DNA of 13,208 nucleotides. Source: Candidatus Baldrarchaeota archaeon (GTDB taxonomy: Archaea; Asgardarchaeota; Baldrarchaeia; Baldrarchaeales; DXJG01). The stretch's first letter is position 1; the number at the start of each line of letters is the position of its first letter. A program made the position numbers and the translations under genes. A model generated the notes under the pieces. It saw only the letters and a program-made list of their open reading frames with translations. It did not search any database and had not been told where the DNA came from. The DNA is taken from positions 1-13,208 of the forward strand of contig JAUQZC010000138.1 in NCBI GenBank assembly GCA_030587435.1, in the 5' to 3' direction. Below, piece by piece: positions 1-8,528 of this stretch.

Positions 1-1219
1 CGGCGTATCGAAGTGAGCTCTTCTCACCGACTTCGGTTAGCTTTTCTAGAGCGTCATTTTCTATTTCGATTTTTTCTTCCACAGCTCTTATTTTCAGTAT
101 TTCCCTTATGCTTTCCCTGTCATAGGGTTGCGTCGCAATGATTACTGCCCGGTCTATCAGGTCTATTGGAAAGCCAAGCGGGCTTTTTATGTCTGTTCCA
201 CGGATTGTGGCTATTCCACGATTTGTTGCAAGTATTATTATTGGAACAAGCTCGCTTTCCATGGCTCTTCCGAGAAAACTGAAGGCTTCAAGGTCAAGCA
301 AATGCGAATCATCTATGAATAAGACGCCGGGATGAATGAATGCCTTCCCTTGATCAACCCATTCTTTAACTTGCTGGTCCACCATCATTCTAACTTCGGT
401 GTCAATTTCTTTTGATTCGGAACCGCCGAAAAGCAACGAGAAGAAACTTCCTGAACGACTCTTGGCGTTTAGTTCGTCTAAATCCGCCAAGGTCATCATG
501 TAAACGAATTCTTTTTCCTTCAAAACCTTGCCTGAGGGCCGCGGAACCTTTCTGCTCGTATCTACATCATACATTTTTCCCTTCTTGCTTTCCAAACTTA
601 AACCTAGACTTGCCACTCTGCCGGTATCGGCATCTATCTGTATCACATGCCCCTCCGATATGCCCTGCGCAATTATTTGCTGGGCTATGCTTGCTCCAGC
701 CTCGATTGTTTTCTCTTCGTCGGTTGTTTTGAGAGTTATCCTTACGCTTTCCGGAATCTTCTGATAGGGATTGTAGGGGTGAGGTGCAGTAATTATATCG
801 ATATTTGTAACTTCGCCTTCGTAGACTTTCCTCATCTCATGTATCTCCACGCCTATGCACTTCCGAATTGCTTCGATTAAAATCTCCGTCTTCTTCTTTT
901 CTGTACTGTAAATTTCACTTCCGCTCATCTGTATAAACGGAACGTTTGGCCCTAACTCCTTAGAAATCGCAACGGCTATTGCTGTTTTGCCGGTTCCGGG
1001 CGGCCCAGCCAGTATTATGCATTTTCCGCTAAGCTTTCCTTCCTTAATCATCTGAACAACTAGGCCTGCCGCCTCTCTAGCCCTTTCTTGGCCAACCATC
1101 CCATCCTTAATTTTAACAGCCTTTCCATTCTCGTCTAATCCTAAACCTTTAATGTGAGTGTGGGCGCCTATACGCTCAAAACGGCTCATACCTGTTGGGA
1201 CTTCCCGAATGGAAGCCAT
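1..1219 (-). CDS. TIP49/RuvB-like AAA+ ATPase (RuvBL family), partial
   Basis: The reverse strand encodes 406 residues before the window edge cuts off the C-terminus. The family comprises hexameric AAA+ ATPases related to eukaryotic RuvBL1/2 (Pontin/Reptin), which act in chromatin remodelling and complex assembly; the archaeal role is poorly known. Visible motifs are Walker A GPPGTGKT (72-79), a long insertion between Walker A and B matching the family's domain II (about 125-290), Walker B LFIDDSH (300-306), sensor 1 ATNRG (331-335), and a family-typical RGT...SPLGFPIDLIDR stretch (340-357) that holds the arginine-finger region. The insertion includes IDADTGRV and a basic VPRPSGKVLKEKEF segment. 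Start: ATG at 1219, with a GAGGTGA Shine-Dalgarno (1226-1232) 6 nt upstream. Oddity: the Walker B catalytic Glu, DEVH in RuvBL1/2, reads Asp (IDDSH). The family call is very secure; the function in this organism is inference. Confidence 0.95.
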   Translation of the reverse strand, partial: MASIREVPTGMSRFERIGAHTHIKGLGLDENGKAVKIKDGMVGQERAREAAGLVVQMIKEGKLSGKCIILAGPPGTGKTAIAVAISKELGPNVPFIQMSGSEIYSTEKKKTEILIEAIRKCIGVEIHEMRKVYEGEVTNIDIITAPHPYNPYQKIPESVRITLKTTDEEKTIEAGASIAQQIIAQGISEGHVIQIDADTGRVASLGLSLESKKGKMYDVDTSRKVPRPSGKVLKEKEFVYMMTLADLDELNAKSRSGSFFSLLFGGSESKEIDTEVRMMVDQQVKEWVDQGKAFIHPGVLFIDDSHLLDLEAFSFLGRAMESELVPIIILATNRGIATIRGTDIKSPLGFPIDLIDRAVIIATQPYDRESIREILKIRAVEEKIEIENDALEKLTEVGEKSSLRYA

Positions 1220-1269
1220 AAGGTTTCACCTCTAGCTGATGAAAAATCAAATTCGGAAAAATGAAAACC

Positions 1270-1280
1270 TCAATATAAAA
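1270..1280 (-). promoter_or_regulatory. Putative TATA box for the TIP49 gene
   Basis: On the reverse strand an AT-rich TTTTATATTG element is centred near 1276. A start site about 26 nt downstream (~1250) would give a ~30-nt leader that includes the GAGGTGA ribosome site at 1226-1232. This is assigned by spacing only. The rest of the 217-nt gap (1220-1436) shows no ORF, tRNA or strong hairpin that I can identify. Confidence 0.4.
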
Positions 1281-1436
1281 TTAACTGTTTAACATATCCA
1301 TTTTGAAGAGAAAGTTTCATACAAAATATAGACATTCTCTAAGCTAAAAATATCGGCTGAAATCTTAAACTAAGCTAATCGGAGGGACAGTTTGGAGTTA
1401 ACCTTAGCTTTATAGTCCGAACAGAAGACGGAAACA

Positions 1437-2624
1437 CTAATTTTGAGTTTCGGATGCCTTAAATCGCGATGTAATTTTACTTTGAGCAGTTTTAAGGAGT
1501 AGACCTATCTTTCGAAGTATATTTCTTACTCGTTCCACTAACATAAATCTTTGAATAACAGCAATCAATACAATGTATAAGAATATCCAAGTGAAGAAAT
1601 AGAGTTCTCCATAGATATCATGAAAAGTGTATCCAGCATCTCTTCCGTAATTGAGCATAACAAGCACAATTGAAAAAATTCTCAGGACATTGACAAAATA
1701 TGTTCCGAAAAGACCTACCACAAAATATATAGTTTTTCTAAGGACAGATGCATCGATTCTTTTAAAGAAAACCAAAATAATCAACACATATAGTAGCAAG
1801 CTATGAACTCCAGCACACGCCCAAGCAATTGCAACACTGGCAGATTTGCCACCATTACCAATAACAGTTAAGGACGTAAGCTTAGAGTCCATATATTTTA
1901 CTGGAAAGTGTAGGATTGTTCTATACCCTAGGAGATCGAAAAATGCCGCGGCTGTAGCCGCTGTTGGAAGGACAAATGCTTGAAAAGGCTTAAAAACTCC
2001 GTGAGGATAAATTGTGTCAAGCATGTAGACGATACTTATTCCTAATAGGAAGGCTGCTGAGATGGAGAAAGATTTTAGACCTAATGTTTTATAAGCCAAA
2101 ATTATGGCGCATATAAAAGATATAGCGAAAATCAAATATTCACACGATAAGGGCCAATGAAAATAAAGAAAATCCCAAGGAGTTTTTTCAGGAGTGATGC
2201 TGCGGATGCCAAGGCTATGACCTATTTTTAATATCGTTAAGTCCAACCCGAAAAAGTTGACTGCTATAACATAAATTAATGGCATCAATGCAAATATAAG
2301 AGAAGCAAGCATCGCCTTGCGACTTTTTATTTTCTCTTCTAGGATTTTTTCTGAACCAATTATTGTCTCAATTATTACAAGCCATAGAAATACCAAATAA
2401 AATGCTCTACCTTTCCATGTCATTTCAAAAACGAAGCGTTGATTGAAAAAAGGGTTGTACCATTTTTCAAAATTATTAGCTACATCGTTATATACATAAT
2501 TGTAACCCTCGATGTTATAATAATCCATGAAAAAAAGCAAAGTAATTGCTATGCTAAAGCACGCTATTAGAGTTATGCAAAACCAACATTTTTTAAATTT
2601 GTGCCAAATGCCTTTAACGTACAT
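1437..2624 (-). CDS. Archaeosortase/exosortase family membrane protein
   Basis: This is a polytopic membrane protein with about 8-10 hydrophobic segments. It carries the transpeptidase-like triad of the exosortase/archaeosortase family: Cys in ACAGVHSLLLY (C285 counted from the upstream start at 2669), Arg in VNVLRIFSIV (R330) and His in TFHDIYGELYF (H350). The family recognises C-terminal tripartite signals on surface proteins, cleaves them and attaches the protein to lipid. I chose the ATG at 2624 (395 aa) because GGAG lies 8 nt upstream. The ATG at 2669 (410 aa) has no clear ribosome site. About 200 residues precede the family core, which is long for the family; they include TM segments and a hydrophilic loop near 50-90. 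It is divergently transcribed from the GT-C gene at 2794, which fits the known linkage of such enzymes to surface glycosylation. No substrate with a sorting tail is visible nearby. The CAGVHS motif recalls forms I remember from Thaumarchaeota, but the subfamily is unproven. Confidence 0.88.
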   Translation of the reverse strand: MYVKGIWHKFKKCWFCITLIACFSIAITLLFFMDYYNIEGYNYVYNDVANNFEKWYNPFFNQRFVFEMTWKGRAFYLVFLWLVIIETIIGSEKILEEKIKSRKAMLASLIFALMPLIYVIAVNFFGLDLTILKIGHSLGIRSITPEKTPWDFLYFHWPLSCEYLIFAISFICAIILAYKTLGLKSFSISAAFLLGISIVYMLDTIYPHGVFKPFQAFVLPTAATAAAFFDLLGYRTILHFPVKYMDSKLTSLTVIGNGGKSASVAIAWACAGVHSLLLYVLIILVFFKRIDASVLRKTIYFVVGLFGTYFVNVLRIFSIVLVMLNYGRDAGYTFHDIYGELYFFTWIFLYIVLIAVIQRFMLVERVRNILRKIGLLLKTAQSKITSRFKASETQN

Positions 2625-2725
2625 TAGAACATCTCCATGTTTAGTGTCTTTAGAATGCCCCAAAGGCATAAAGCTTTTTCTCTTGTTCGGTTCCTGACAA
2701 TTTGTTGCAAAAATTTTAATTAAAG

Positions 2726-2738
2726 TTTATTTAAATTA
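2726..2738. promoter_or_regulatory. Shared AT-rich promoter core between divergent genes
   Basis: The near-palindromic stretch TTTATTTAAATTA can serve as a BoxA/TATA element in both directions. Read rightward, initiation near 2760 leaves a ~34-nt leader before the ATG at 2794. Read leftward (TTTAAATAAAC), initiation near 2705 leads into the archaeosortase gene. Placement is by archaeal spacing rules and is inference; one element serving both genes would couple their expression. Confidence 0.4.
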
Positions 2739-2793
2739 CACGGAAATAGTTAGCCTCATAGATTTGATAACCACTAATGTAGGAGTTTCTAAT

Positions 2794-5370
2794 ATGGACA
2801 AGGAAAGTTTAAGTGAGAAAAGGGGATATAAGGAGAATTTCACAGTTTCACTAGCCGTTGCCTGTTTTTTGATTTTCGCGTGGCTGTTGTATGTTTATAT
2901 GAATCAGACATGGATAGTTGCCTTTCAACAGGTTGTAAGTTGGTTGACCAATCCTGTAATCAATTATACACCAGTACATGTTAAAGGAGCTGATTTAGCC
3001 TTTATAGCTACTGCTGAGATGCTGATTTTAGGAGTTATATCCTCATGCACGTTGCTAAACGAAGAAACGGATCTTCTATTAAAATGTCTGTGTACATTTG
3101 GATTCGGAATAGGTCTTACTGGGCTAATGGTAATTGTTTTATCAATCTTTGGCAGTCTATATAAGCTTCATTTAAACGTAGCTATTTTGTGTCTTTGCGT
3201 CGCATTTTTGTTGGTAAATATACGCAATAAAAAATTGAAAAAAGAGCGTATTGTATCTAATTTTGTAAGTGCTCCTTCTGCGTTTAATATACGTAAACGA
3301 TTAGCCAGCTTAAAAGTTTGGCTGCCATCCTTCTTTGCAATAGGCATAATTTTCTTTTTCTGTTTTTATCACGCACTTTTAACAGTGATCACACATTGGG
3401 ACGCTATAGTCTATCACGCAGTGATGTCTATATTTATGTATAGATATCATGCCATCCCGTTGATAGCTGGTCCGTCCATCGGCATCCAGATGAGCGCAAA
3501 CTTTCCCCCGTTATTTTCTGCGCTTGGAGCATATTATTACATTCAAATAGGCGAAATTGAAGATTTTTATTTGAGAGCCATTTCTCCTTTTTCCGGTCTT
3601 TTCGCTGTTTTGGCGACATATAAGATTGGGGAAATTCTTCTCGGCAAAAAGTATGGAATAATATCCTCATTGTTACTCTCAATGACGCCCATATTTTTTC
3701 GCTATTCAATGTACGCTACATGTTACTCTACATTAGTATTCTTTAGTACTGCTTCGGTGCTTTTTCTACTTTTGGGCATAACTAAAGTAAAATCTGAAAA
3801 GTACTGGGTAATAAGCGGAATATTTTATGGATTTGCCTTGTTGACGTCATATTTAGCACTTTATCTCGCACCATTTTTTTTAATTAGCTTAACTTATCTC
3901 TTCACTAAAGATGGAAAACGTTGCATGAAGTTACATGTAAAAAGAGCTTTGTTATTGTTTTCATCGGCTTTGATAATAGGCGGAGTTTGGTATCTTAGAA
4001 ACTGGATTTTACTCGGCAACCCTGTTTATCCAAATGCATACAAGATATTTGGCGGAATAAATATAGACCCGTTGATAATAGAAACAACATTCAAAGGTAT
4101 AAAGTGGTCTGCTACATACTCTTTCTTCGGGTGGGATCGCCCGCTACCAGAAAAGATTGCCATACTACTTATTTACAGAACTCATTTTCCAGCCATTTCG
4201 CTTTTTACAATCTTAGGAATAATATTTCTTCCAGTTCGAGATAAGAGATTTTTGTTGCTATTATTGTGGCCGTTGACGTTAATTTCATTTATTCTCAGCG
4301 GGATAACATGGAGTTTCCCTAGACATATTGTAATTACAACACCGGGATTCGCTTTGATAAGCTCTTTACCGATTGTAAAAATATTAGAGAGATGCGAAAG
4401 GTTTGATAAAAAAATAGACGCACAACCTAGAGGAAAAATGCTCATAGCACACAGATATAAAAGTAACCTGCTAAAATTAATTATCGGAATTGTTTTAACT
4501 TTGTCCTTCTTATTCCCAAGTTTAACTTTATGTATGGGTGGTAAAGTGTGGGGTGAGAACTTCTTTGATACACCCTCAGGCGATTATTTATGGCTCCTCA
4601 AGAATCCTAATGCAGAAAAATGGTCTGTGCTCTTTCATTTATATCAGGAAGCTGTTGCATGGAAATGGTTAGATGAGCATTTAAAAGTGGGAGAAAAGTT
4701 CGCAACAATCGAAAATAGAATATATTACATCAAGAACTGCAGTAATGACTATTTCTTTTATCTGGATGGCTGGGAAGCACGAGAACTTTATCATATTACT
4801 GACCCCGAAGCGATGCTTCAATTTCTTCAAATGAGGAATGTAAAATACGTTTTGGATGTTGCATGGGCGCGTACGCACGGTCATTTTGATATACTGCCTA
4901 TGGCTAAATATCTTGACTCCCCATACTTTCCGGTAATAATGGACAGAGGAGGTAATCCCAACATCTATAATGTCGGACCGATTAAAACACCAATAATAGC
5001 AAATTCTCCAGTTTTACTTTCTATTAGTCAAGAAGGATGGAGTGAACTGGAAATTAGAAACGGAAAACTAACGCAATCTGTTATTGCTGGAACGAATTCT
5101 GCGAGATTGTACGTTTCTACCTTAAATCAAACCATTATTGTGAAGATAACTTATTTAGATGATGGAAAGGATAAGTTAAGTATACATCTATATGATCCCT
5201 GTCAAAAAACGTGGTATTATAACTACACAATAATCCAAAAAAATGACACGAAGAAATGGTGTGTATATGAATTTTCAATACCACCTAACGATATGGGATT
5301 CGTGAAACTTAGCCTTCATGCATATTATGAAAACTTCATAGTAGCGAGAATAGAAGCGACAACAACCTGA
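2794..5370 (+). CDS. Large GT-C-type membrane glycosyltransferase (ArnT/PMT-like)
   Basis: The 858-residue product has about 12 membrane segments over residues 17-585 and a ~270-residue hydrophilic C-terminal part. The first large loop holds HWDAIVYHAV (201-210), matching the acidic catalytic loop of GT-C enzymes that use polyprenyl-phosphate sugars. Further typical pieces are the NFPPLF loop (236-241), a LRNWILLGNPVYPN motif (401-414) as in PMT/ArnT-like proteins, and SFPRH (507-511). The C-terminal part divides into an alpha/beta stretch (about 610-730) and a likely beta-sandwich (about 740-858) with several N-X-S/T sequons, so it should face outside. Likely role: transfer of a lipid-linked sugar to surface protein or glycolipid. 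Start: ATG at 2794, with AGGAG 8 nt upstream; an in-frame TTG at 2764 lacks this. The donor sugar and acceptor are unknown. Confidence 0.82.
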   Translation: MDKESLSEKRGYKENFTVSLAVACFLIFAWLLYVYMNQTWIVAFQQVVSWLTNPVINYTPVHVKGADLAFIATAEMLILGVISSCTLLNEETDLLLKCLCTFGFGIGLTGLMVIVLSIFGSLYKLHLNVAILCLCVAFLLVNIRNKKLKKERIVSNFVSAPSAFNIRKRLASLKVWLPSFFAIGIIFFFCFYHALLTVITHWDAIVYHAVMSIFMYRYHAIPLIAGPSIGIQMSANFPPLFSALGAYYYIQIGEIEDFYLRAISPFSGLFAVLATYKIGEILLGKKYGIISSLLLSMTPIFFRYSMYATCYSTLVFFSTASVLFLLLGITKVKSEKYWVISGIFYGFALLTSYLALYLAPFFLISLTYLFTKDGKRCMKLHVKRALLLFSSALIIGGVWYLRNWILLGNPVYPNAYKIFGGINIDPLIIETTFKGIKWSATYSFFGWDRPLPEKIAILLIYRTHFPAISLFTILGIIFLPVRDKRFLLLLLWPLTLISFILSGITWSFPRHIVITTPGFALISSLPIVKILERCERFDKKIDAQPRGKMLIAHRYKSNLLKLIIGIVLTLSFLFPSLTLCMGGKVWGENFFDTPSGDYLWLLKNPNAEKWSVLFHLYQEAVAWKWLDEHLKVGEKFATIENRIYYIKNCSNDYFFYLDGWEARELYHITDPEAMLQFLQMRNVKYVLDVAWARTHGHFDILPMAKYLDSPYFPVIMDRGGNPNIYNVGPIKTPIIANSPVLLSISQEGWSELEIRNGKLTQSVIAGTNSARLYVSTLNQTIIVKITYLDDGKDKLSIHLYDPCQKTWYYNYTIIQKNDTKKWCVYEFSIPPNDMGFVKLSLHAYYENFIVARIEATTT

Positions 5371-5405
5371 TAAGCATCTTGTTCGGAAATGTTTTGATGG
5401 TGAAT

Positions 5406-5431
5406 TTTATTCTGCTATCGGCTAGAATAAA
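5406..5431. terminator. Possible bidirectional terminator hairpin
   Basis: Between the convergent GT-C gene (ends 5370) and the - strand membrane protein (ends 5446), TTTATTCT (5406-5413) pairs with AGAATAAA (5424-5431). A small GC-containing loop with a bulge lies between them. T-rich tracts lie on both sides. The stem is short and AT-rich, so this is only a suggestion based on position. Confidence 0.3.
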
Positions 5432-5445
5432 TATCCAAATTCGCA

Positions 5446-6450
5446 CTATTTTTGAAGTTTTATGTTCTTAAATCCAATTTTTAAGAGTGGAACAATTCCT
5501 ATAATGTCTGTTCCGGTAAATAAAGCTCTCACGATGAGTGCAAACGCCACGAGACTCGAATTAATGCTGTTGGGGGATATGGGTATCTTAAGTAGCAGTG
5601 AAAGGAGAATTACATAGCCAACTTCCTGCACCCCAAGGCCTGCGATAGTTATTGGAACATAAGTTAACGTCGAGGAAATTGAAGCGATAAAAAGGAAATC
5701 TATTATACTTAAGGAACTACACCGGATACCATTAAATAAAATATATAATGCAGCTGCGTTTCCTAAAACGGAGAAAAATATTAAAAAGGCTACGAAGACT
5801 ACGGAATGTTTACTGTTTTTCCCATTCTCTTGGATACTTTTTATTGCTTCTACAAGCTTAAATGAACTTTTTCCTATCAAAGGCAATTTATTCAACTTTT
5901 TAAATAGCCACACAATACGTTTTTCCCACATAAGAAGCAATAGAAAGACGCCTCCAATAAACAGCGTCGTGATTCCGACAATTAGCGTGTTAACAACTTC
6001 AACGGGAAGTTGCAGAAAGCTTGCAAAATAACCTAATCCTATTATACATAGCAAAACCTTTACGAGAGAATTAACACCGGCTGTTGTAAGAACCCCTACC
6101 ATGCCCTGTTCAACAGGAACGTTTGCCAATTCATTAAGAAAGATAGGAGTAATAAAATAGCCGGAACGTACAGGAGTGACATCACTTATAAGTTGTCCAG
6201 CAAAGCTGGCGGTTATTACCTTACGTAGAGACGCTTTCGGGCTAGACTTTCTTATCGGAATATAAAGAGCAAGCCCCACAAACGTGGAGGCTATTATAAA
6301 AAAGAACGCTGCCGCCACTAAATCTAAGGGGTTGATTTGCAAGATTGCACCTAACACATTTCCTGCATCAGCGAAATGGAGCAGCCACAGTAAGATTGCT
6401 GCGCCAACAATCAGTTGTACAATAATCCTCCACTTTTTAACCTCGACCAT
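5446..6450 (-). CDS. Flippase-like / LPG-synthase-TM (AglD-type) membrane protein
   Basis: The 334-residue polytopic membrane protein has about 7-8 TM segments. It belongs to the family annotated as lysylphosphatidylglycerol synthase transmembrane region or flippase-like domain, which includes haloarchaeal AglD. Supporting motifs are SDVTPVRSGYF (89-99), matching the family's conserved P-x-R-x-G loop, and PITIAGLGVQEVGY (266-279), matching its GLGxxE block. No soluble aminoacyl-transfer domain is attached. Start: ATG at 6450 with GAGG 8 nt upstream; this ribosome site lies at the end of the preceding gene, whose TGA is at 6463-6461. It is therefore the last gene of the epimerase-GT2-membrane protein operon. 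Linkage to glycosyltransferases suggests a part in lipid-linked sugar handling or transfer. Flipping activity itself is unproven for the family. Confidence 0.85.
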   Translation of the reverse strand: MVEVKKWRIIVQLIVGAAILLWLLHFADAGNVLGAILQINPLDLVAAAFFFIIASTFVGLALYIPIRKSSPKASLRKVITASFAGQLISDVTPVRSGYFITPIFLNELANVPVEQGMVGVLTTAGVNSLVKVLLCIIGLGYFASFLQLPVEVVNTLIVGITTLFIGGVFLLLLMWEKRIVWLFKKLNKLPLIGKSSFKLVEAIKSIQENGKNSKHSVVFVAFLIFFSVLGNAAALYILFNGIRCSSLSIIDFLFIASISSTLTYVPITIAGLGVQEVGYVILLSLLLKIPISPNSINSSLVAFALIVRALFTGTDIIGIVPLLKIGFKNIKLQK

Positions 6451-6460
6451 GCCTATTTCC

Positions 6461-7207
6461 TCAACTTAACTCTAATCGAAGCTTAAGTAGGGCAACAAGC
6501 TGGTTAAAGACAATTTTAGGTATTTTCCAAGGTTCGTAGACACGTGTCGCACTTTTATCCGCCCTATTTCTATGAACAACGGGGACTTCTATTATGCTGA
6601 AACCTTTTTTGTAGGCTCTTACAGTAAATTCTGTCCAAAAACTTTCTTTCATATATTTGCATTCGTGAGCTATTTCTTTGGCTATTTCTGTTCTCATAAG
6701 TTTGAATGGTGCTGTAATATCCATTAAGTTTGAAAAGCCGAAAGCACTTTTAACGATAAATTGAAACGTTTTAGACATTACTCTTCTATAAAGGGCATCA
6801 GCTCTTCTTCTTCTCCAACCGCTAATTATGTCATATTTGGTACGTAAATTCCAAAGTTTCCAGAACCCATTTGGATCTAATTGCCCATCTGAGTCCGTTA
6901 TTAGTACGTATTTAGCATCAACAATTTTAAGTCCATCTTTGATCCCTCCTGCATAGCCTTTTCGATTAGTTGAAAGTATGGCCTTTAATGGTATTTTTTT
7001 ACTTAACCTTTCTATGACTTCTTTTGTTTTGTCTCTGCTTCCATCTTCACTTATAACAAGCTCAACTGGCATTCTCGGACTTATCGTAGTATAAAATTCC
7101 ATAACTGTTTTTTCTATAGTCTTAGCCTCATTGTATACGGGCATAAGTACGGCAATTTCTGCTTTTCCTTCATTAGGGGTAAATGTGTCAATTATGCGTT
7201 CCGTCAT
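6461..7207 (-). CDS. GT2 family glycosyltransferase (DPM1-like fold)
   Basis: The 248-residue GT-A fold protein has no membrane segment. Motifs in order: LMPVYNEAKTI (21-31) at the nucleotide-binding first strand, SEDGSRD (53-59), NRKGYAGGIKDGL (81-93), the metal-binding DXD as TDSDGQLDP (104-112), then DITAPFKLMR (163-172) and SFWTEFTVRA (189-198), where Glu194 sits in the usual acceptor or base region. The ending VVHRNRADKSATRV resembles the VPVxFxxRxxGxSK block of polyprenyl-phosphate sugar synthases, with different residues. It probably loads a sugar, possibly the product of the upstream epimerase, onto polyprenyl phosphate or onto a lipid-linked glycan. Start: ATG at 7207, with an AAAGG ribosome site inside the last codons of the upstream epimerase, so translational coupling is likely. 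The exact substrate cannot be read from sequence. Confidence 0.85.
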   Translation of the reverse strand: MTERIIDTFTPNEGKAEIAVLMPVYNEAKTIEKTVMEFYTTISPRMPVELVISEDGSRDKTKEVIERLSKKIPLKAILSTNRKGYAGGIKDGLKIVDAKYVLITDSDGQLDPNGFWKLWNLRTKYDIISGWRRRRADALYRRVMSKTFQFIVKSAFGFSNLMDITAPFKLMRTEIAKEIAHECKYMKESFWTEFTVRAYKKGFSIIEVPVVHRNRADKSATRVYEPWKIPKIVFNQLVALLKLRLELS

Positions 7208-7212
7208 GCAAT

Positions 7213-8241
7213 CTACCTTTCTATCAATATGCTCTCATCAATATACCCCTTAGGCTTATGGGTTTTAACGTAATATTGAATTGTTCTACGTAGACCTTCC
7301 TCCAAGCTTACCTTAGGCTGCCATCCCAAAAGTTGTTTAGCTCTCGTTATATCTAAGGCTCTACTTGCAACGCCTTCAGGTTTTGATTTATCAAAAATAA
7401 TCCTCTTCGGCCACCAGCCCATTATCTCAAATATTTTTGCAGCAACTTCTTTGATTTTATATTTTACCCCGGTCCCAAGATTTATGGGAGTTCCATCTGT
7501 TATCTTTTCTGCTGCTAGGATGGTACCATCAACTATGTCAGATACATATGTGAAGTCCCTTTCCTGTTCTCCTGAGCCCCATATGACATATGGATCCATT
7601 CTCTCAAACGCTTTATATATCAACGCGATTATGGCGTGTGTTTCATTTTCTCGGGGGCCATATGCTGTTACAAATCTTAGAATACATCCTTTTATTCCAT
7701 ATTGCTTGATAAAGGCATTCAACTGAACCTCGCCCATCAATTTTGCCCAACCATATTCGGTATCAGCACTGAGAAATTCATCCAGTTTTGATGGATCGGA
7801 GTCATCCTCTTTTAATAGGTAATCTGAACCTACAGTCGCTTGAAGTTTGGGAGGATATACGCACGCGCTGCTTGCCATGACTACCTTCGTGACGCCGGCC
7901 TTTACACTGGCTTCCAGCACATGATGATCTATTGCAAAATTTGAGCATACATCAGCGGGGTGCGTATGTATGTATCCTCTACCTCCGTGAACCGCGGCTA
8001 AATGGAAAACAACTTCGTTCTCCTTGAAAATTTTTATAAGATCCTTCAAACTGCACCATTCAAGATCCATTCTTATCACGCGTATCTTTGATAGCGATTG
8101 CGACAGATTTTCAAGTTTACCGCTACTGAAATCATCTATAACGGTGACATCCGCTCCTAACTCTACAAGCTTATCAACCAGATGACTACCGATGAAGCTT
8201 GCGCCACCTGTAACTACAACTTTCTTGTCTCTCCAGCCCAT
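7213..8241 (-). CDS. NAD-dependent sugar-nucleotide epimerase/dehydratase (extended SDR)
   Basis: The 342-residue extended short-chain dehydrogenase has a Rossmann signature TGGASFIGSH (11-20), an acidic end to strand 2 (VIDDFSS, 34-40), HLAAVHGGRGYIHTHP (80-95), SSACVYPP (124-131) and the catalytic YGWAK (Tyr163, Lys167). The GGRGYIHTHP and SSACVYP pieces look more like GDP-mannose 3,5-epimerase and GDP-fucose synthase than classical UDP-glucose 4-epimerase, where the block usually reads SSxxVYG. The C-terminal RALDITRAKQLLGWQPKVSL block is standard for the superfamily. It supplies an activated sugar in the cytoplasm and is the first gene of the operon with the GT2 and flippase-like genes. 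Start: ATG at 8241, with GGAAGGAG ending 8 nt upstream. The exact substrate (GDP- or UDP-sugar) is unresolved. Confidence 0.88.
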   Translation of the reverse strand: MGWRDKKVVVTGGASFIGSHLVDKLVELGADVTVIDDFSSGKLENLSQSLSKIRVIRMDLEWCSLKDLIKIFKENEVVFHLAAVHGGRGYIHTHPADVCSNFAIDHHVLEASVKAGVTKVVMASSACVYPPKLQATVGSDYLLKEDDSDPSKLDEFLSADTEYGWAKLMGEVQLNAFIKQYGIKGCILRFVTAYGPRENETHAIIALIYKAFERMDPYVIWGSGEQERDFTYVSDIVDGTILAAEKITDGTPINLGTGVKYKIKEVAAKIFEIMGWWPKRIIFDKSKPEGVASRALDITRAKQLLGWQPKVSLEEGLRRTIQYYVKTHKPKGYIDESILIER

Positions 8242-8304
8242 GAAGTTTTCTCCTTCCTCTTACTGGAATTGATTAAACTTGTGTTTTAATCTCTTTTACT
8301 TCAT

Positions 8305-8315
8305 GAATATAAAAA
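8305..8315 (-). promoter_or_regulatory. Putative promoter of the epimerase-GT2-flippase operon
   Basis: On the reverse strand, TTTTTATATTC is centred near 8310. Initiation ~26 nt downstream (~8284) would leave a ~42-nt leader containing GGAAGGAG before the ATG at 8241. The 287-nt gap 8242-8528 otherwise shows only AT-rich sequence. I found no convincing small ORF or RNA gene in it. Confidence 0.4.
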
Positions 8316-8528
8316 GCCTACGGATACCTATAACTAAATTAAGCTTTGCTGAGAATAATCGATGGGAGGTTCACATCTTGCATAATGCATTTGGATTAAC
8401 ATATACAAGAAAACTAGATGAGAAATAGAGAATTAAACTTTAAATATGGATTTTAGTATTACCTTCCGCACTACAAATTTTATCACTGTAAAAGTCTTCC
8501 TAAAAATACTAAGGAGTATACTTTAATA

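Noticed and set aside
128..880. Several overlapping + strand frames at the left end
   Set aside because: They lie opposite the TIP49 ATPase, whose motifs are unmistakable on the - strand.
8242..8528. A small gene or RNA in the gap between the epimerase and GT-C-like genes
   Set aside because: Short frames near GGGAGG stop within a few codons, and no tRNA-like or strong stem structure was seen.
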